64,000 nt of DNA, from assembly GCF_900111155.1 (NCBI RefSeq), contig NZ_FOGG01000018.1, positions 1 through 64,000 of the forward strand. Direction: 5' to 3'. Under the pieces are notes generated by a model. The model was not told where the DNA came from, searched no databases, and saw only the letters and a program-made list of their open reading frames with translations. Origin of the DNA: Pedobacter rhizosphaerae. GTDB lineage: Bacteria; Bacteroidota; Bacteroidia; Sphingobacteriales; Sphingobacteriaceae. The position numbers and the translations under genes are program-made. Each line of letters starts with the position of its first letter. Positions within the stretch are counted from its first letter, which is position 1. Below, one piece after another: positions 7,505 to 15,539 of the stretch.

Positions 7505-9910
7505 ATGAGCGAGAAGAGAGAGCTGAGTGATACGATCAAAATCCTACTTTTTATACTTACCCTCGGTGCCTGGTATTTCTTTTATGTTTATAAACGGGCT
7601 GAAAGAAAAAAAGAACTTGATCCCCAGCTCTTTTCGCAAATCAAACAAGCACTGGATGAACTGGATAATTACCTGAATACCTCACAATACTACGCCCAGG
7701 CCGATTCCATTCAGCTTAGTGTCAGGCATCGCCATTTGCTCCAATCTATCCCAAAAAACTTTGAGAACTTAGCTATAGCAACAGTTGAAATAAACCTGAT
7801 CAGCAAACTGATTAACAACTATCAAAACCTTGAAAACCTGCGGGAACAGCATAATGAAAATTTCATCAAGCAAGAGATGCGTGCTTATGCCGATTTTTTC
7901 TCAACGCTTGATAATTATCCGCTTTCTGAAGAGCAAATGCGTGCCGTGATTTGCAATGAAGACCACACCCTGGTAATTGCGGGGGCGGGTACAGGAAAAA
8001 CAACTACCATAAGTGCAAAGGCTGCCTATATCCTTAAAAAGCAACTCTGTCGCCCGGAAGAACTGCTCATTATCTCCTTTACCAATAATGCGGTAGATGA
8101 GCTGGCAGACAGAACCATGTACTTCTGCCGGAATATTCCGGGAAGGGAGGAAATTTCTTTTAAAACCTTTAACGGCTTTGGAAATTCGGTCACTTCATTT
8201 TGCTCTCCTTACCCGGCAAAGTTGGCTTTTGAAGGTAGAGATATATTAATCAAATCTTTTTTGCGACGAAGTTTTAATGAACTATTTTATGCCGATGCCA
8301 GCTTCCAAAGCAGGGCCATCAACTTCATAGCGTTTTTCTCGAATCCTTTGCGCGATGAGTTCTCATTTGCCTCCCCTGAAGAATTTCTTGCGTACAGTAA
8401 GAACGCTAAACATATCAGTTTGAACGGCCTTCAGCTCAGATCTGCCACGGCATTGCAAATCGCTAATTTCCTTTACCTACATGGCGTAAGCTTTCAATAT
8501 GAAGCGCCATATCCCAATATAAATGTGGATATTAAAGCGCAACTGCCTTTTTATGCCCCTGCTTTTTTCCTTCCTGAATACAACATCTACCTGGAGCATT
8601 TCTGTGTGAATGAAGACGGGAATGTTCCAAATTGGTTTAGCTATAGACCACCATTCAGCTGTGCCAGAGAACAGTATCATGCAGAAATTAACACCAAAGA
8701 AGAGATCCATAAATTGGGAGGTAGCCATTTAATTAAAACTTATAGCTATCAGGCAATGAACAACGGACTCCTAAAACACCTGAAGCATGAACTGCTTTCA
8801 CGTGGCGTTGCGTTGAAGAAGATGGAAGCTGTACAGATCCACGCGCTGATCAAAAAATCTGCTGTTATGGATCAAAATATTGATCTTATATTCAGTTTTT
8901 TAAATTTAACTAAATCAAATAATACTTTAACTCAGTCAGTCCAGAAAAACGAGGACAAACGATCGCAACTTTTCCAAGCAATCTGCACTCCCCTACTCCA
9001 TCGGTACCAACAGGAATTACAGCAAACAGCCAGTATAGATTATCATGATATGGTTCATCTGGCTACCGGATTTATCACTTCCGGAGCCTATCCGGTACGC
9101 TACAAATATATTCTCGTAGATGAATTCCAGGATATGTCTCTAAGCCGTTACCGCATGATCAAGGCCCTGCTACAAGCCAACCCGGGTTCCAGATTATATG
9201 CTGTGGGTGATGACTGGCAATCTATTTTCCGCTTTGCGGGAAGCGATGTTTCTTTATTTACGCAATTCGAGGCATATTTCGGTCATACCGCCTACCATAC
9301 AATCCTCAATACCTATCGTTTTAATGCCGAGATATTAAAAGTAAGCAGCAACTTTATTCAAAAGAATCCCATTCAAATCAAAAAGCAATTACAATCACCG
9401 TTTAGGGCTCATAGACCTTCGTTTGTACTGAAGCCTTTCCATACCGGCCGAATGAAGAATGCTGATCGCGATATCCAAATATGGGATGTGCTGCGAAATA
9501 TCCTTGAAGAAATAAGTGATTTTAAGCATGATGCCGAGGTTTTCATCATTGGCAGATACCATCACAATAGCCCTGGAGATTTGCCACAATTCAGGCGGCT
9601 GTTTCCGAGACTGAGAATACGCTTTCACACCGCCCACTCCTGCAAAGGGCTCAGCTGCGATTTTACCATTATCCTAGGACTCGATTCGGGCAGGTACGGA
9701 TTTCCATCGGGAGTTACTGATGATCCAATCCTGGCGGCTGTACTACAAAATGAAGAAACCTTCGAACTGGCTGAAGAACGAAGGCTTTTCTATGTAGCCC
9801 TAACCCGGGCAAGAGAAAGGATATATCTGGTTTACAATCCTTCTGCCCCCAGCCGTTTTATCACCGAGCTGAAAGCAGATCACGATATACAAGAAGCGGT
9901 AATGATGTAA
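7505..9910 (+). CDS. Helicase IV-like (HelD) SF1 helicase with N-terminal membrane anchor
   Basis: The 801-residue protein matches the UvrD/Rep superfamily and most closely E. coli helicase IV. A YADFF segment precedes Walker A (GAGTGKTTT, about residues 158-166). Later come ILVDEFQD (Walker B, about 536), VGDDWQSIFRFAGS (about 567), the TYRFN motif, and RRLFYVALTRARERIYLVY near 758. Family members are 3'-5' DNA helicases. Unusually, residues 11-29 form a hydrophobic segment (IKILLFILTLGAWYFFYVY) followed by KRAERKK, predicting a signal anchor with the helicase in the cytoplasm. I chose the ATG at 7505; in-frame starts at 7451 (ATG) and 7430 (TTG) would extend the protein and keep the anchor. 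It is monocistronic and converges on the dehydrogenase gene. Confidence 0.9.
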   Translation: MSEKRELSDTIKILLFILTLGAWYFFYVYKRAERKKELDPQLFSQIKQALDELDNYLNTSQYYAQADSIQLSVRHRHLLQSIPKNFENLAIATVEINLISKLINNYQNLENLREQHNENFIKQEMRAYADFFSTLDNYPLSEEQMRAVICNEDHTLVIAGAGTGKTTTISAKAAYILKKQLCRPEELLIISFTNNAVDELADRTMYFCRNIPGREEISFKTFNGFGNSVTSFCSPYPAKLAFEGRDILIKSFLRRSFNELFYADASFQSRAINFIAFFSNPLRDEFSFASPEEFLAYSKNAKHISLNGLQLRSATALQIANFLYLHGVSFQYEAPYPNINVDIKAQLPFYAPAFFLPEYNIYLEHFCVNEDGNVPNWFSYRPPFSCAREQYHAEINTKEEIHKLGGSHLIKTYSYQAMNNGLLKHLKHELLSRGVALKKMEAVQIHALIKKSAVMDQNIDLIFSFLNLTKSNNTLTQSVQKNEDKRSQLFQAICTPLLHRYQQELQQTASIDYHDMVHLATGFITSGAYPVRYKYILVDEFQDMSLSRYRMIKALLQANPGSRLYAVGDDWQSIFRFAGSDVSLFTQFEAYFGHTAYHTILNTYRFNAEILKVSSNFIQKNPIQIKKQLQSPFRAHRPSFVLKPFHTGRMKNADRDIQIWDVLRNILEEISDFKHDAEVFIIGRYHHNSPGDLPQFRRLFPRLRIRFHTAHSCKGLSCDFTIILGLDSGRYGFPSGVTDDPILAAVLQNEETFELAEERRLFYVALTRARERIYLVYNPSAPSRFITELKADHDIQEAVMM

Positions 9911-9994
9911 GTAGTAGCAAGGGAAAATGGGCTAAGCGCGGCCAGGTTACATCACTACAACGTACATCTACCTTAAATTATCTTACTTTAACAA

Positions 9995-10951
9995 CTATCC
10001 AGCCTGCAACACCGACAGGTTTTCCAGCATTTCACTTACCATTGTTTTTAAGTTATAAACAGGTCGCCACTCCCAATCTTTTCTGGCTGCACTATCGTCA
10101 ATACTTTGTGGCCAGCTATCGGCAATTGCCTGACGAAAATCTGGCTGGTATGTTACCGAAAACTCAGGGATAAGTTTTTTTATCTCTGTCTCCAGTTCTG
10201 CTGGCGTAAAACTAAGGGCACCCAGATTATAGGCCGTACGAACCTTAATATTTCTGGCAGGTGCATCCATTAGCTGTAAAGTTGCATTAATGGCATCTGG
10301 CATAAACATCATTGGCAGGGCGGTATCTTCCTTTAAAAAACAGGTATATGGCAAATCTTTTACAGCATGGTGAAAAATATCAACAGCATAGTCTGTAGTA
10401 CCTCCACCCGGCGCACCTGTATAACTAATCAAGCCCGGATAGCGCAGGCTGCGTACATCAAGTCCATATTTCTCAAAATAATATTTGCACCACTGCTCAC
10501 CAGCAGCTTTACTAATACCGTATACCGTTGAGGGCTCCATCACCCCTTGTTGAGGGCAATTGATTTTCTCTGAATCTGGACCGAAAACAGCAATACTACT
10601 CGGCCAGAAAACTTTACTTACCTTATGTTTTACCGAAAGATTAAGCACACTAAGTAGGCTATTCATATTCAAATCCCAGGCTAAGGTAGGATTGCTTTCG
10701 CCCTTGGCAGATAAAACCGCAGCGAGGTGATAAATCTGAGTGATTTTAAGATCAACAATTAGCGACTCCAGTGCCTCTGCGTCTAAAACATCAAGTCTGA
10801 AATAGGGCGCTATCTCCGGCGATACATTTCCACGAGGATGGATATCCGCAGCAATGACGTTATCCTGTCCGTTTCTTTTTCTAAGTGCAACGAGCAGCTC
10901 TGTACCGATTTGCCCGCAGGCACCGATCACTAATATCTTGTCTTTGTTCAT
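9995..10951 (-). CDS. L-threonine 3-dehydrogenase, SDR type
   Basis: The 318-residue extended short-chain dehydrogenase resembles the UDP-galactose epimerase-like threonine dehydrogenases of Bacteroidota. It has the NAD-binding GACGQIG (residues 10-16), the serine region WPSSIAVFGP (Ser118/Ser119) and the catalytic pair Tyr144 and Lys148 in YGISK. These enzymes oxidise L-threonine to 2-amino-3-ketobutyrate with NAD+, feeding glycine and acetyl-CoA formation. A divergent Lrp/AsnC regulator gene lies 304 bp away, the usual layout for an amino-acid catabolic gene under local control. The partner ligase (kbl) is not in the window. A related sugar epimerase is possible but less likely. Confidence 0.85.
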   Translation of the reverse strand: MNKDKILVIGACGQIGTELLVALRKRNGQDNVIAADIHPRGNVSPEIAPYFRLDVLDAEALESLIVDLKITQIYHLAAVLSAKGESNPTLAWDLNMNSLLSVLNLSVKHKVSKVFWPSSIAVFGPDSEKINCPQQGVMEPSTVYGISKAAGEQWCKYYFEKYGLDVRSLRYPGLISYTGAPGGGTTDYAVDIFHHAVKDLPYTCFLKEDTALPMMFMPDAINATLQLMDAPARNIKVRTAYNLGALSFTPAELETEIKKLIPEFSVTYQPDFRQAIADSWPQSIDDSAARKDWEWRPVYNLKTMVSEMLENLSVLQAG

Positions 10952-11255
10952 ATGTTATTTGAATGGCAGTCTGCCATAAGGTTGCTGCCTGTTTTATAGG
11001 TTTTGAACTAACAAATTTGGAGAGTCTGCAAGAGAATTCCTTGTGGTTGAATCAGCATCGAAGATTATTCGAGATTCGGGAGTAAAATCCAAACATAATT
11101 CTGACTCAAAACAGTGGTTAAACTAAATTCCAAATATTGTTTATGAAATTGGGAGTTGGCCATAAACTTATTATGTTTGCATCCGCCAAAAAGCTTAATC
11201 ACGGTATCATTTACCTGATTTCTATGGCAACTTACATCAGCTAAAAAGAACTGCT
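10952..11255. promoter_or_regulatory. Divergent promoter region of threonine dehydrogenase and lrp
   Basis: This 304 bp spacer separates two divergent genes. On the plus strand a Bacteroidota-type promoter is visible, with TTG at 11149-11151 and TATGTTTG at 11172-11179 spaced 20 bp apart, about 75 bp before the regulator start. No clear promoter is seen for the dehydrogenase and no convincing Lrp site stands out. Confidence 0.6.
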
Positions 11256-11729
11256 ATGCACGATGATATTTTGGATAAGCTGGACTATGAAATATTGTCC
11301 TTGCTACAAATTCAGGGCGATTTAAATTATAAGGAACTTGCCTACAAGCTCCACAAATCGCCCAGCACTATATTTGAACGAATTAATCGTATGCGCGACA
11401 GGGGATTTATAACTGGAACGATAACCCTGATTAACAGAGAAAAATTTAAGGAACTGATGGTTTCTTATTCACACGTTACCCTAAGAGACCATAGCAGCAA
11501 TGCCCTGAAAAACTTCCAGGAAAAGGTAGCTTTATTTCCACAGGTACTGGAATGCTACCATACTACCGGCGACTACGATTTTCTGCTTAAAATCGTAGTT
11601 AGAGATATGCAGGAATACACCAGGTTCATTACAAAGGATTTAATGGTGCTGGAAAACGTGCTCAAATCTCACAGTAGTTTTGTGGTAAATGAAGTGAAGC
11701 GCAACCTGGCTTACCCACTGTCACCGTAA
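11256..11729 (+). CDS. Lrp/AsnC-family transcriptional regulator
   Basis: The 157-residue protein has an N-terminal winged helix (LDYEILSLLQIQGDLNYKEL then SPSTIFERINRMRDRGFI) and a C-terminal RAM/ligand-binding domain (VLECYHTTGDYDFLLKIVV). Family members bind amino acids and usually control a neighbouring metabolic gene. The divergent threonine dehydrogenase is the obvious candidate target, which is inference from position. It has its own promoter at 11149-11179 and ends in a shared terminator. Confidence 0.93.
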   Translation: MHDDILDKLDYEILSLLQIQGDLNYKELAYKLHKSPSTIFERINRMRDRGFITGTITLINREKFKELMVSYSHVTLRDHSSNALKNFQEKVALFPQVLECYHTTGDYDFLLKIVVRDMQEYTRFITKDLMVLENVLKSHSSFVVNEVKRNLAYPLSP

Positions 11730-11755
11730 AAAGGGCAATAAAACATCACCCTTTT
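11729..11755. terminator. Bidirectional terminator
   Basis: A 7 bp stem (AAAAGGG / CCCTTTT) with a 13 nt loop sits between the convergent stops of the Lrp gene and the DsbA-like gene. It gives a T tract in either direction. Confidence 0.6.
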
Positions 11756-11765
11756 ATTTGAATTT

Positions 11766-12674
11766 CTATCTTGACCAGATATTCCCGTTTTTAGTTACCA
11801 AAACAGAGAGTTTGCCTTCTTCAACCAATCTATCCAGCACAGCCTGTGCAGCTGGAAAATCACTATCAGTTAGTTCAGAAAACTCCCTCAGCGTAAGTGA
11901 TGAAAACTTGGAGAAAAGTGCTTCCCATGATTTTTCATAGCTTTGTTTCACAATATTGGGGGCTATCTTTGCCAGTGCTTCTTCAAATACTGGATAAGGC
12001 TTAAAACCATATATCTTCTCTGTACTTCCGTTAGGGCCTGAAATAAAAATTGTTGGAAATCCCCTAACCCCCATCGATTTGGCAAGTAAGAGGTCTTCCT
12101 GAAACAATGCCCTGGCTTGTCCATCAAAATTAATTTTCAAGCGGTGCGTATCCAAACCCGAAGCGGCCGCAGCAGATTGAATATTTTCCCATTTCGCAAT
12201 ATTCATCTTGCTAACAAATACCATTTCACGCATGATTCTAAGAAATTTTTGCGCTTTCTCTATATCCTGCAACTCTGCCGCTTTAAAGGCGATAGACGGC
12301 GGATATGATGAATCCAGCGGATCGGTAATCCAAACATCACCATCAATGGGCATATGATAGTATTGACTTACCTCATCCCAATGCGCCGCAACATCTGAAG
12401 GCTTACTTATACCCCCACTGTTGTAACTCCAGTCTGGAAGTAGTCCGCCCATCCGATATTCGAACTGCAGCTCATGCCCATATTCAAGTTTCAGCTTTTT
12501 TAGCTGCGGTTCGATTCCCCAGCAAGTAGAACATATCGGATCTGTAAAATATATGATGCTGACATGCTTAGCTGCAACTTCATTTATTTGTTCTTCCTGA
12601 TCAGCATCAGAAGGTAGTTCGCAAATCCCGGAAATTGGATTACATAAAAGTGAATTAATATTTTTCTCGCTCAT
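11766..12674 (-). CDS. DsbA-family / SpxH-like thioredoxin-fold protein
   Basis: The 302-residue protein has the active-site motif DPICSTCWG (Cys48 and Cys51) at the start of a thioredoxin fold, a central helical insertion, and the cis-proline region GFPTIFI. The pattern is that of the FrnE/SpxH (YjbH) branch of DsbA-like proteins. Some members are dithiol oxidoreductases and the Firmicutes ones are ClpXP adaptors for Spx. No signal peptide is seen, so it is probably cytoplasmic. The divergent HxlR regulator at 12752 suggests shared redox or electrophile control, which is inference. Confidence 0.85.
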   Translation of the reverse strand: MSEKNINSLLCNPISGICELPSDADQEEQINEVAAKHVSIIYFTDPICSTCWGIEPQLKKLKLEYGHELQFEYRMGGLLPDWSYNSGGISKPSDVAAHWDEVSQYYHMPIDGDVWITDPLDSSYPPSIAFKAAELQDIEKAQKFLRIMREMVFVSKMNIAKWENIQSAAAASGLDTHRLKINFDGQARALFQEDLLLAKSMGVRGFPTIFISGPNGSTEKIYGFKPYPVFEEALAKIAPNIVKQSYEKSWEALFSKFSSLTLREFSELTDSDFPAAQAVLDRLVEEGKLSVLVTKNGNIWSR

Positions 12675-12696
12675 CAGCTTTTCTATATCTTATCTT

Positions 12697-12704
12697 TATT
12701 TTTG
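12697..12704 (+). promoter_or_regulatory. -7 element TATTTTTG
   Basis: A match to the Bacteroidota TAnnTTTG element, 47 bp upstream of the HxlR-family gene. No strict TTG at the usual -33 spacing is visible, so the call is tentative. Confidence 0.4.
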
Positions 12705-12751
12705 TACAAATTTCCGAAAGATTACAACGACCGTCAATAAGTCAAAAAAAC

Positions 12752-13069
12752 ATGACTACCAAAAAAGAAGATGACCAACCTGAAACCTGTAAGGCACAGG
12801 CAATTTTAAAATTGCTTTCAGGAAAATTTAAGCCGGAAGTTTTTCGTCTTTCCCTAAACTCGCCGCTGCGATTCAGTAACTTGCTCAGGGAAATTCCAGG
12901 CTCAAACAAACAGTCTATTACCACTGCACTGCGCGAATTAGAAGAAGTTGGGCTGCTGGAAAGAAAGGTAATTAGTGAAAAACCCCTCCACGTAGAATAT
13001 TACCTCACTACAAAAGGAAAATCACTGATTCCCTTCTTCGAACAACTGGAATCTATTGGAGAAATATAG
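12752..13069 (+). CDS. HxlR-family transcriptional regulator
   Basis: The 105-residue winged helix protein has typical HxlR features: an N-terminal cysteine (Cys10), LLSGKFKPEVFRLSL, RFSNLLREIPGSNKQSITTA and LRELEEVGLLER. HxlR/YodB/HypR-type regulators often sense electrophiles or oxidants through the N-terminal cysteine. It is divergent from the DsbA/SpxH-like gene with a 77 bp spacer, so it probably regulates that gene and itself (inference). Confidence 0.92.
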   Translation: MTTKKEDDQPETCKAQAILKLLSGKFKPEVFRLSLNSPLRFSNLLREIPGSNKQSITTALRELEEVGLLERKVISEKPLHVEYYLTTKGKSLIPFFEQLESIGEI

Positions 13070-13318
13070 TAGCTGATCTTCTAAACAAGCCATAGGTTAA
13101 CCTGAAGCCCGGAATTTCCAAATCAATGGGTAAAACTTAAAGATCCCCGGCGGGTGATCCGCTAATAAATACACCTCTGCAATTTTGGTATCCGATTTTT
13201 CCGAGACAAACACTAATAAATGCTGTTTTACCTATTTCACAATATGTGATTGATTCAGGTCCTGATTAACTGTAGTTTTACCGCACAAAAATAAACGACT
13301 TAACAATTCCAATAATAT

Positions 13319-13903
13319 ATGGCAAAAAATATCACCATTTTAAAGAAAGAAATTTTATCAGATAATTGGTATATCCTGAATAAGGTGACCTATCAAACCG
13401 AGCAAGAAAATGGCGATGTAGTAATACAATCCAGAGAAGCATACGACCGTGGAAATGGGGCAACCATACTGTTGTATAACAAAGACCAGAACACCGTAAT
13501 CTTAACCAAACAATTTCGGCTACCTACCTACTTAAACGGGAATGAAGATGGAATGCTGATTGAAGCTTGTGCAGGCTTGTTAGATTTGGATGGCCCCGAA
13601 GATTGCATTAAACGGGAAACAGAGGAAGAAACAGGCTTTAATATCACAGAGATAACCAAGGTGTTTGAAGCATACATGTCGCCGGGTTCTGTAACTGAGC
13701 TGCTATATTTCTTTATCGCAGCTTACACTCCAGAAATGAAAGTAAGCGATGGTGGTGGAATTTTAGAGGAGGAAGAACATATCATCGTATTGGAAATTCC
13801 TTTTGCTAAAGCATTGGAGATGATTGAAACTGGTGAAATCAAGGACGGAAAAACCATCATGTTAATACAACACCTGTTAATCAAAGGGATATTAAGTGCA
13901 TAA
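13319..13903 (+). CDS. nudK: NUDIX hydrolase, GDP-mannose pyrophosphatase NudK-like
   Basis: The 194-residue protein follows NudK along its length: [14 protein letters not shown] near the N terminus, [22 protein letters not shown], and the second half of the Nudix box as RETEEETGF (residues 99-107), which supplies the metal-binding glutamates. E. coli NudK hydrolyses GDP-mannose and some other nucleoside-diphosphate sugars. It appears monocistronic and I see no clear promoter. ADP-ribose pyrophosphatase is the main alternative. Confidence 0.88.
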   Translation: MAKNITILKKEILSDNWYILNKVTYQTEQENGDVVIQSREAYDRGNGATILLYNKDQNTVILTKQFRLPTYLNGNEDGMLIEACAGLLDLDGPEDCIKRETEEETGFNITEITKVFEAYMSPGSVTELLYFFIAAYTPEMKVSDGGGILEEEEHIIVLEIPFAKALEMIETGEIKDGKTIMLIQHLLIKGILSA

Positions 13904-14031
13904 ACCCAAAAATCTTAATACCTACCTTCAATATTACTGATCCTTGTTGAGTGGAACTGATGACGATCCTGTTTTAATTTAGGTGCCTTTTTTGTCAATT
14001 GTCAGTTTCATCTCACAAAAAGTTAAAATGC

Positions 14032-14061
14032 TTGGAAGCTTAATCTCTCTGTCTATATTTG
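14032..14061 (+). promoter_or_regulatory. Promoter of the ohr operon
   Basis: TTG at 14032-14034 and TATATTTG at 14054-14061 are 19 bp apart, a near-ideal Bacteroidota sigma-ABfr promoter. Initiation is expected about 7 bp downstream, inside the operator at 14063-14089. Confidence 0.8.
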
Positions 14062-14062
14062 T

Positions 14063-14089
14063 ATCGCAAGCGATATAATCGTAAACGAT
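14063..14089. promoter_or_regulatory. Probable OhrR operator, two inverted repeats
   Basis: Two ATCGnnnnCGAT palindromes lie side by side: ATCGCAAGCGAT at 14063-14074 and ATCGTAAACGAT at 14078-14089, with a 15 bp centre-to-centre distance. They overlap the expected transcription start of ohr. The OhrR-type regulator two genes downstream is the obvious ligand. The site is seen; the assignment is inferred. Confidence 0.75.
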
Positions 14090-14105
14090 ATAAAATAGAT
14101 AAATT

Positions 14106-14525
14106 ATGAAACCATTGTATGAAACTAGTGCTACCGTAACAGGCGGCAGAAACGGTCAGGTAAGCTCAGAAGACGGCGCATTAAACCTGGAGGTAAGAAT
14201 GCCTAAAGAACTTGGCGGTAATGGTAGTGGATTTACCAATCCAGAGCAATTATTTGCAGCGGGTTATGCCGCTTGTTTTGATAGCGCACTTAATCTGGTT
14301 ATGCACCAGTCGAAAGTAAAACCCTCTGCTGCTTCTTCAGTAAAGGCTTCGGTTTCGCTCCACCCTGATGGTACAGGCGGTTTTCAACTTGGGGTATCAC
14401 TAGCCGTTAGCATACCGGGAATAGAACGTACGCAAGCACAGGAACTCACTGAAAAGGCACACCAGATCTGTCCTTATTCAAATGCTACCCGTGGAAACAT
14501 TGAGGTGCAGTTGGATGTTATTTAA
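14106..14525 (+). CDS. ohr: Organic hydroperoxide resistance protein Ohr
   Basis: The 139-residue OsmC/Ohr protein has the two reactive cysteines in AAGYAACF (Cys57) and ICPYSNATRGN (Cys122) and the supporting arginine in VRMPKELGG (Arg31). Ohr enzymes are thiol peroxidases that reduce organic and fatty-acid hydroperoxides using lipoylated proteins or dithiols. It leads a plus-strand group with a DoxX-like gene and an OhrR-type regulator, and is preceded by a strong promoter with an overlapping operator. The ATG at 14106 follows the operator by 16 bp, so the 5' leader is very short. Confidence 0.96.
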   Translation: MKPLYETSATVTGGRNGQVSSEDGALNLEVRMPKELGGNGSGFTNPEQLFAAGYAACFDSALNLVMHQSKVKPSAASSVKASVSLHPDGTGGFQLGVSLAVSIPGIERTQAQELTEKAHQICPYSNATRGNIEVQLDVI

Positions 14526-14530
14526 AAGAT

Positions 14531-14565
14531 CGCCCTGGAATTTTGATGATCAAAGTTTCAGGGCG
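14531..14565 (+). terminator. Hairpin after ohr
   Basis: A 7 bp stem (CGCCCTG / CAGGGCG) with a 21 nt loop lies just after the ohr stop and is followed by TTATT only. It may be a weak terminator or a processing or stabilising hairpin between ohr and the next gene. Confidence 0.5.
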
Positions 14566-14591
14566 TTATTAAAAATTAAATAAAGAAAAGG

Positions 14592-15002
14592 ATGTATAAC
14601 GAAACCTCTAGACTTCAGAAAACTTTTAAAATCCTGCTGGGAACCGGAATGGTGCTTGCAGGCATTGGTCATTTAAGCTTTCAGCGACAGGAATTCCAGG
14701 CCCAGGTTCCTCAGTGGATCCCCTTAGACAAGGACTTTGTGGTGATCTCATCGGGAATAGTTGAAATATCTTTAGGCCTGGCCGTTTTATTCTGGAAAAA
14801 ACAACGCATCAGGTCGGGAATTGCACTTGCCATATTCTACGTACTGATCTTCCCGGGTAATATTGCCCAATACCTGAACCACACCGATGCATTTGGTCTG
14901 AATACTGATAAAGCCAGACTTACCCGGTTGTTTTTTCAACCCGTTCTAATTTTTTGGGCATTGTGGTCTACAGGAGCATTGAACTATCTTAGAAAAAAGT
15001 AA
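14592..15002 (+). CDS. DoxX-like membrane protein
   Basis: The 136-residue protein has four predicted membrane segments, beginning with FKILLGTGMVLAGIGHLSF, and resembles the small DoxX/DoxD-like family by length and helix pattern. DoxX-like proteins are poorly characterised and some are linked to thiol or oxidant handling at the membrane. It lies between ohr and ohrR, which supports a peroxide-response role (inference). Confidence 0.75.
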   Translation: MYNETSRLQKTFKILLGTGMVLAGIGHLSFQRQEFQAQVPQWIPLDKDFVVISSGIVEISLGLAVLFWKKQRIRSGIALAIFYVLIFPGNIAQYLNHTDAFGLNTDKARLTRLFFQPVLIFWALWSTGALNYLRKK

Positions 15003-15042
15003 CTTGCAGCAGTATTTTAATGTCCCACTAAAAGGATGATTT

Positions 15043-15489
15043 ATGGAAGGAACTCAAACACCAGAGACTAAAGACATGTATAAACTGGAGAACCAGCTGT
15101 GTTTTCCATTATATGCAGCTTCCAGGATTATGACCAAGTGTTATCAGCCGGTGCTCGATGAACTGGACATTACCTACCCTCAGTACCTGGTACTGATGGT
15201 ATTGTGGGAAACCGATCACGTAAACCTTTCTCTTCTTTCAGAAAAGCTTATGCTGCAATCTAACACTCTTACCCCACTCTTAAAAAGGATGCAGGAAACG
15301 GGGTTGTTAACACGCGAACGGTCTAAACAAGACGAAAGGAGCATTCTCATCTCCCTAACGGAGAAAGGCAGGGCGCTAAAATCAGCTGTACCACGCCTTC
15401 AGAGACAGCTTGCCAACCTCGGCATCAGCTATGAAGAAGCCGATAAGCTGAAAACTTTGTTAAACAAAATCCTTCAGTCAGCGCCTTAG
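15043..15489 (+). CDS. ohrR: MarR-family regulator, OhrR type
   Basis: The 148-residue winged helix protein has the OhrR hallmark near its N terminus: a cysteine in LENQLCFPLYAASR (Cys20), then DITYPQYLVLMVLWE, LQSNTLTPLLKRM and the wing SKQDERSILISLT. OhrR repressors release DNA when the N-terminal cysteine is oxidised by organic peroxides. The only other cysteine is Cys33, so the sensing chemistry may be of the one-cysteine type. The paired palindromes at 14063-14089 are its likely operator. Confidence 0.92.
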   Translation: MEGTQTPETKDMYKLENQLCFPLYAASRIMTKCYQPVLDELDITYPQYLVLMVLWETDHVNLSLLSEKLMLQSNTLTPLLKRMQETGLLTRERSKQDERSILISLTEKGRALKSAVPRLQRQLANLGISYEEADKLKTLLNKILQSAP

Positions 15490-15539
15490 CAGCGTAACTT
15501 CATTTCAGGCTACTTTACTAAAAATCTTATCTTAGCCTA

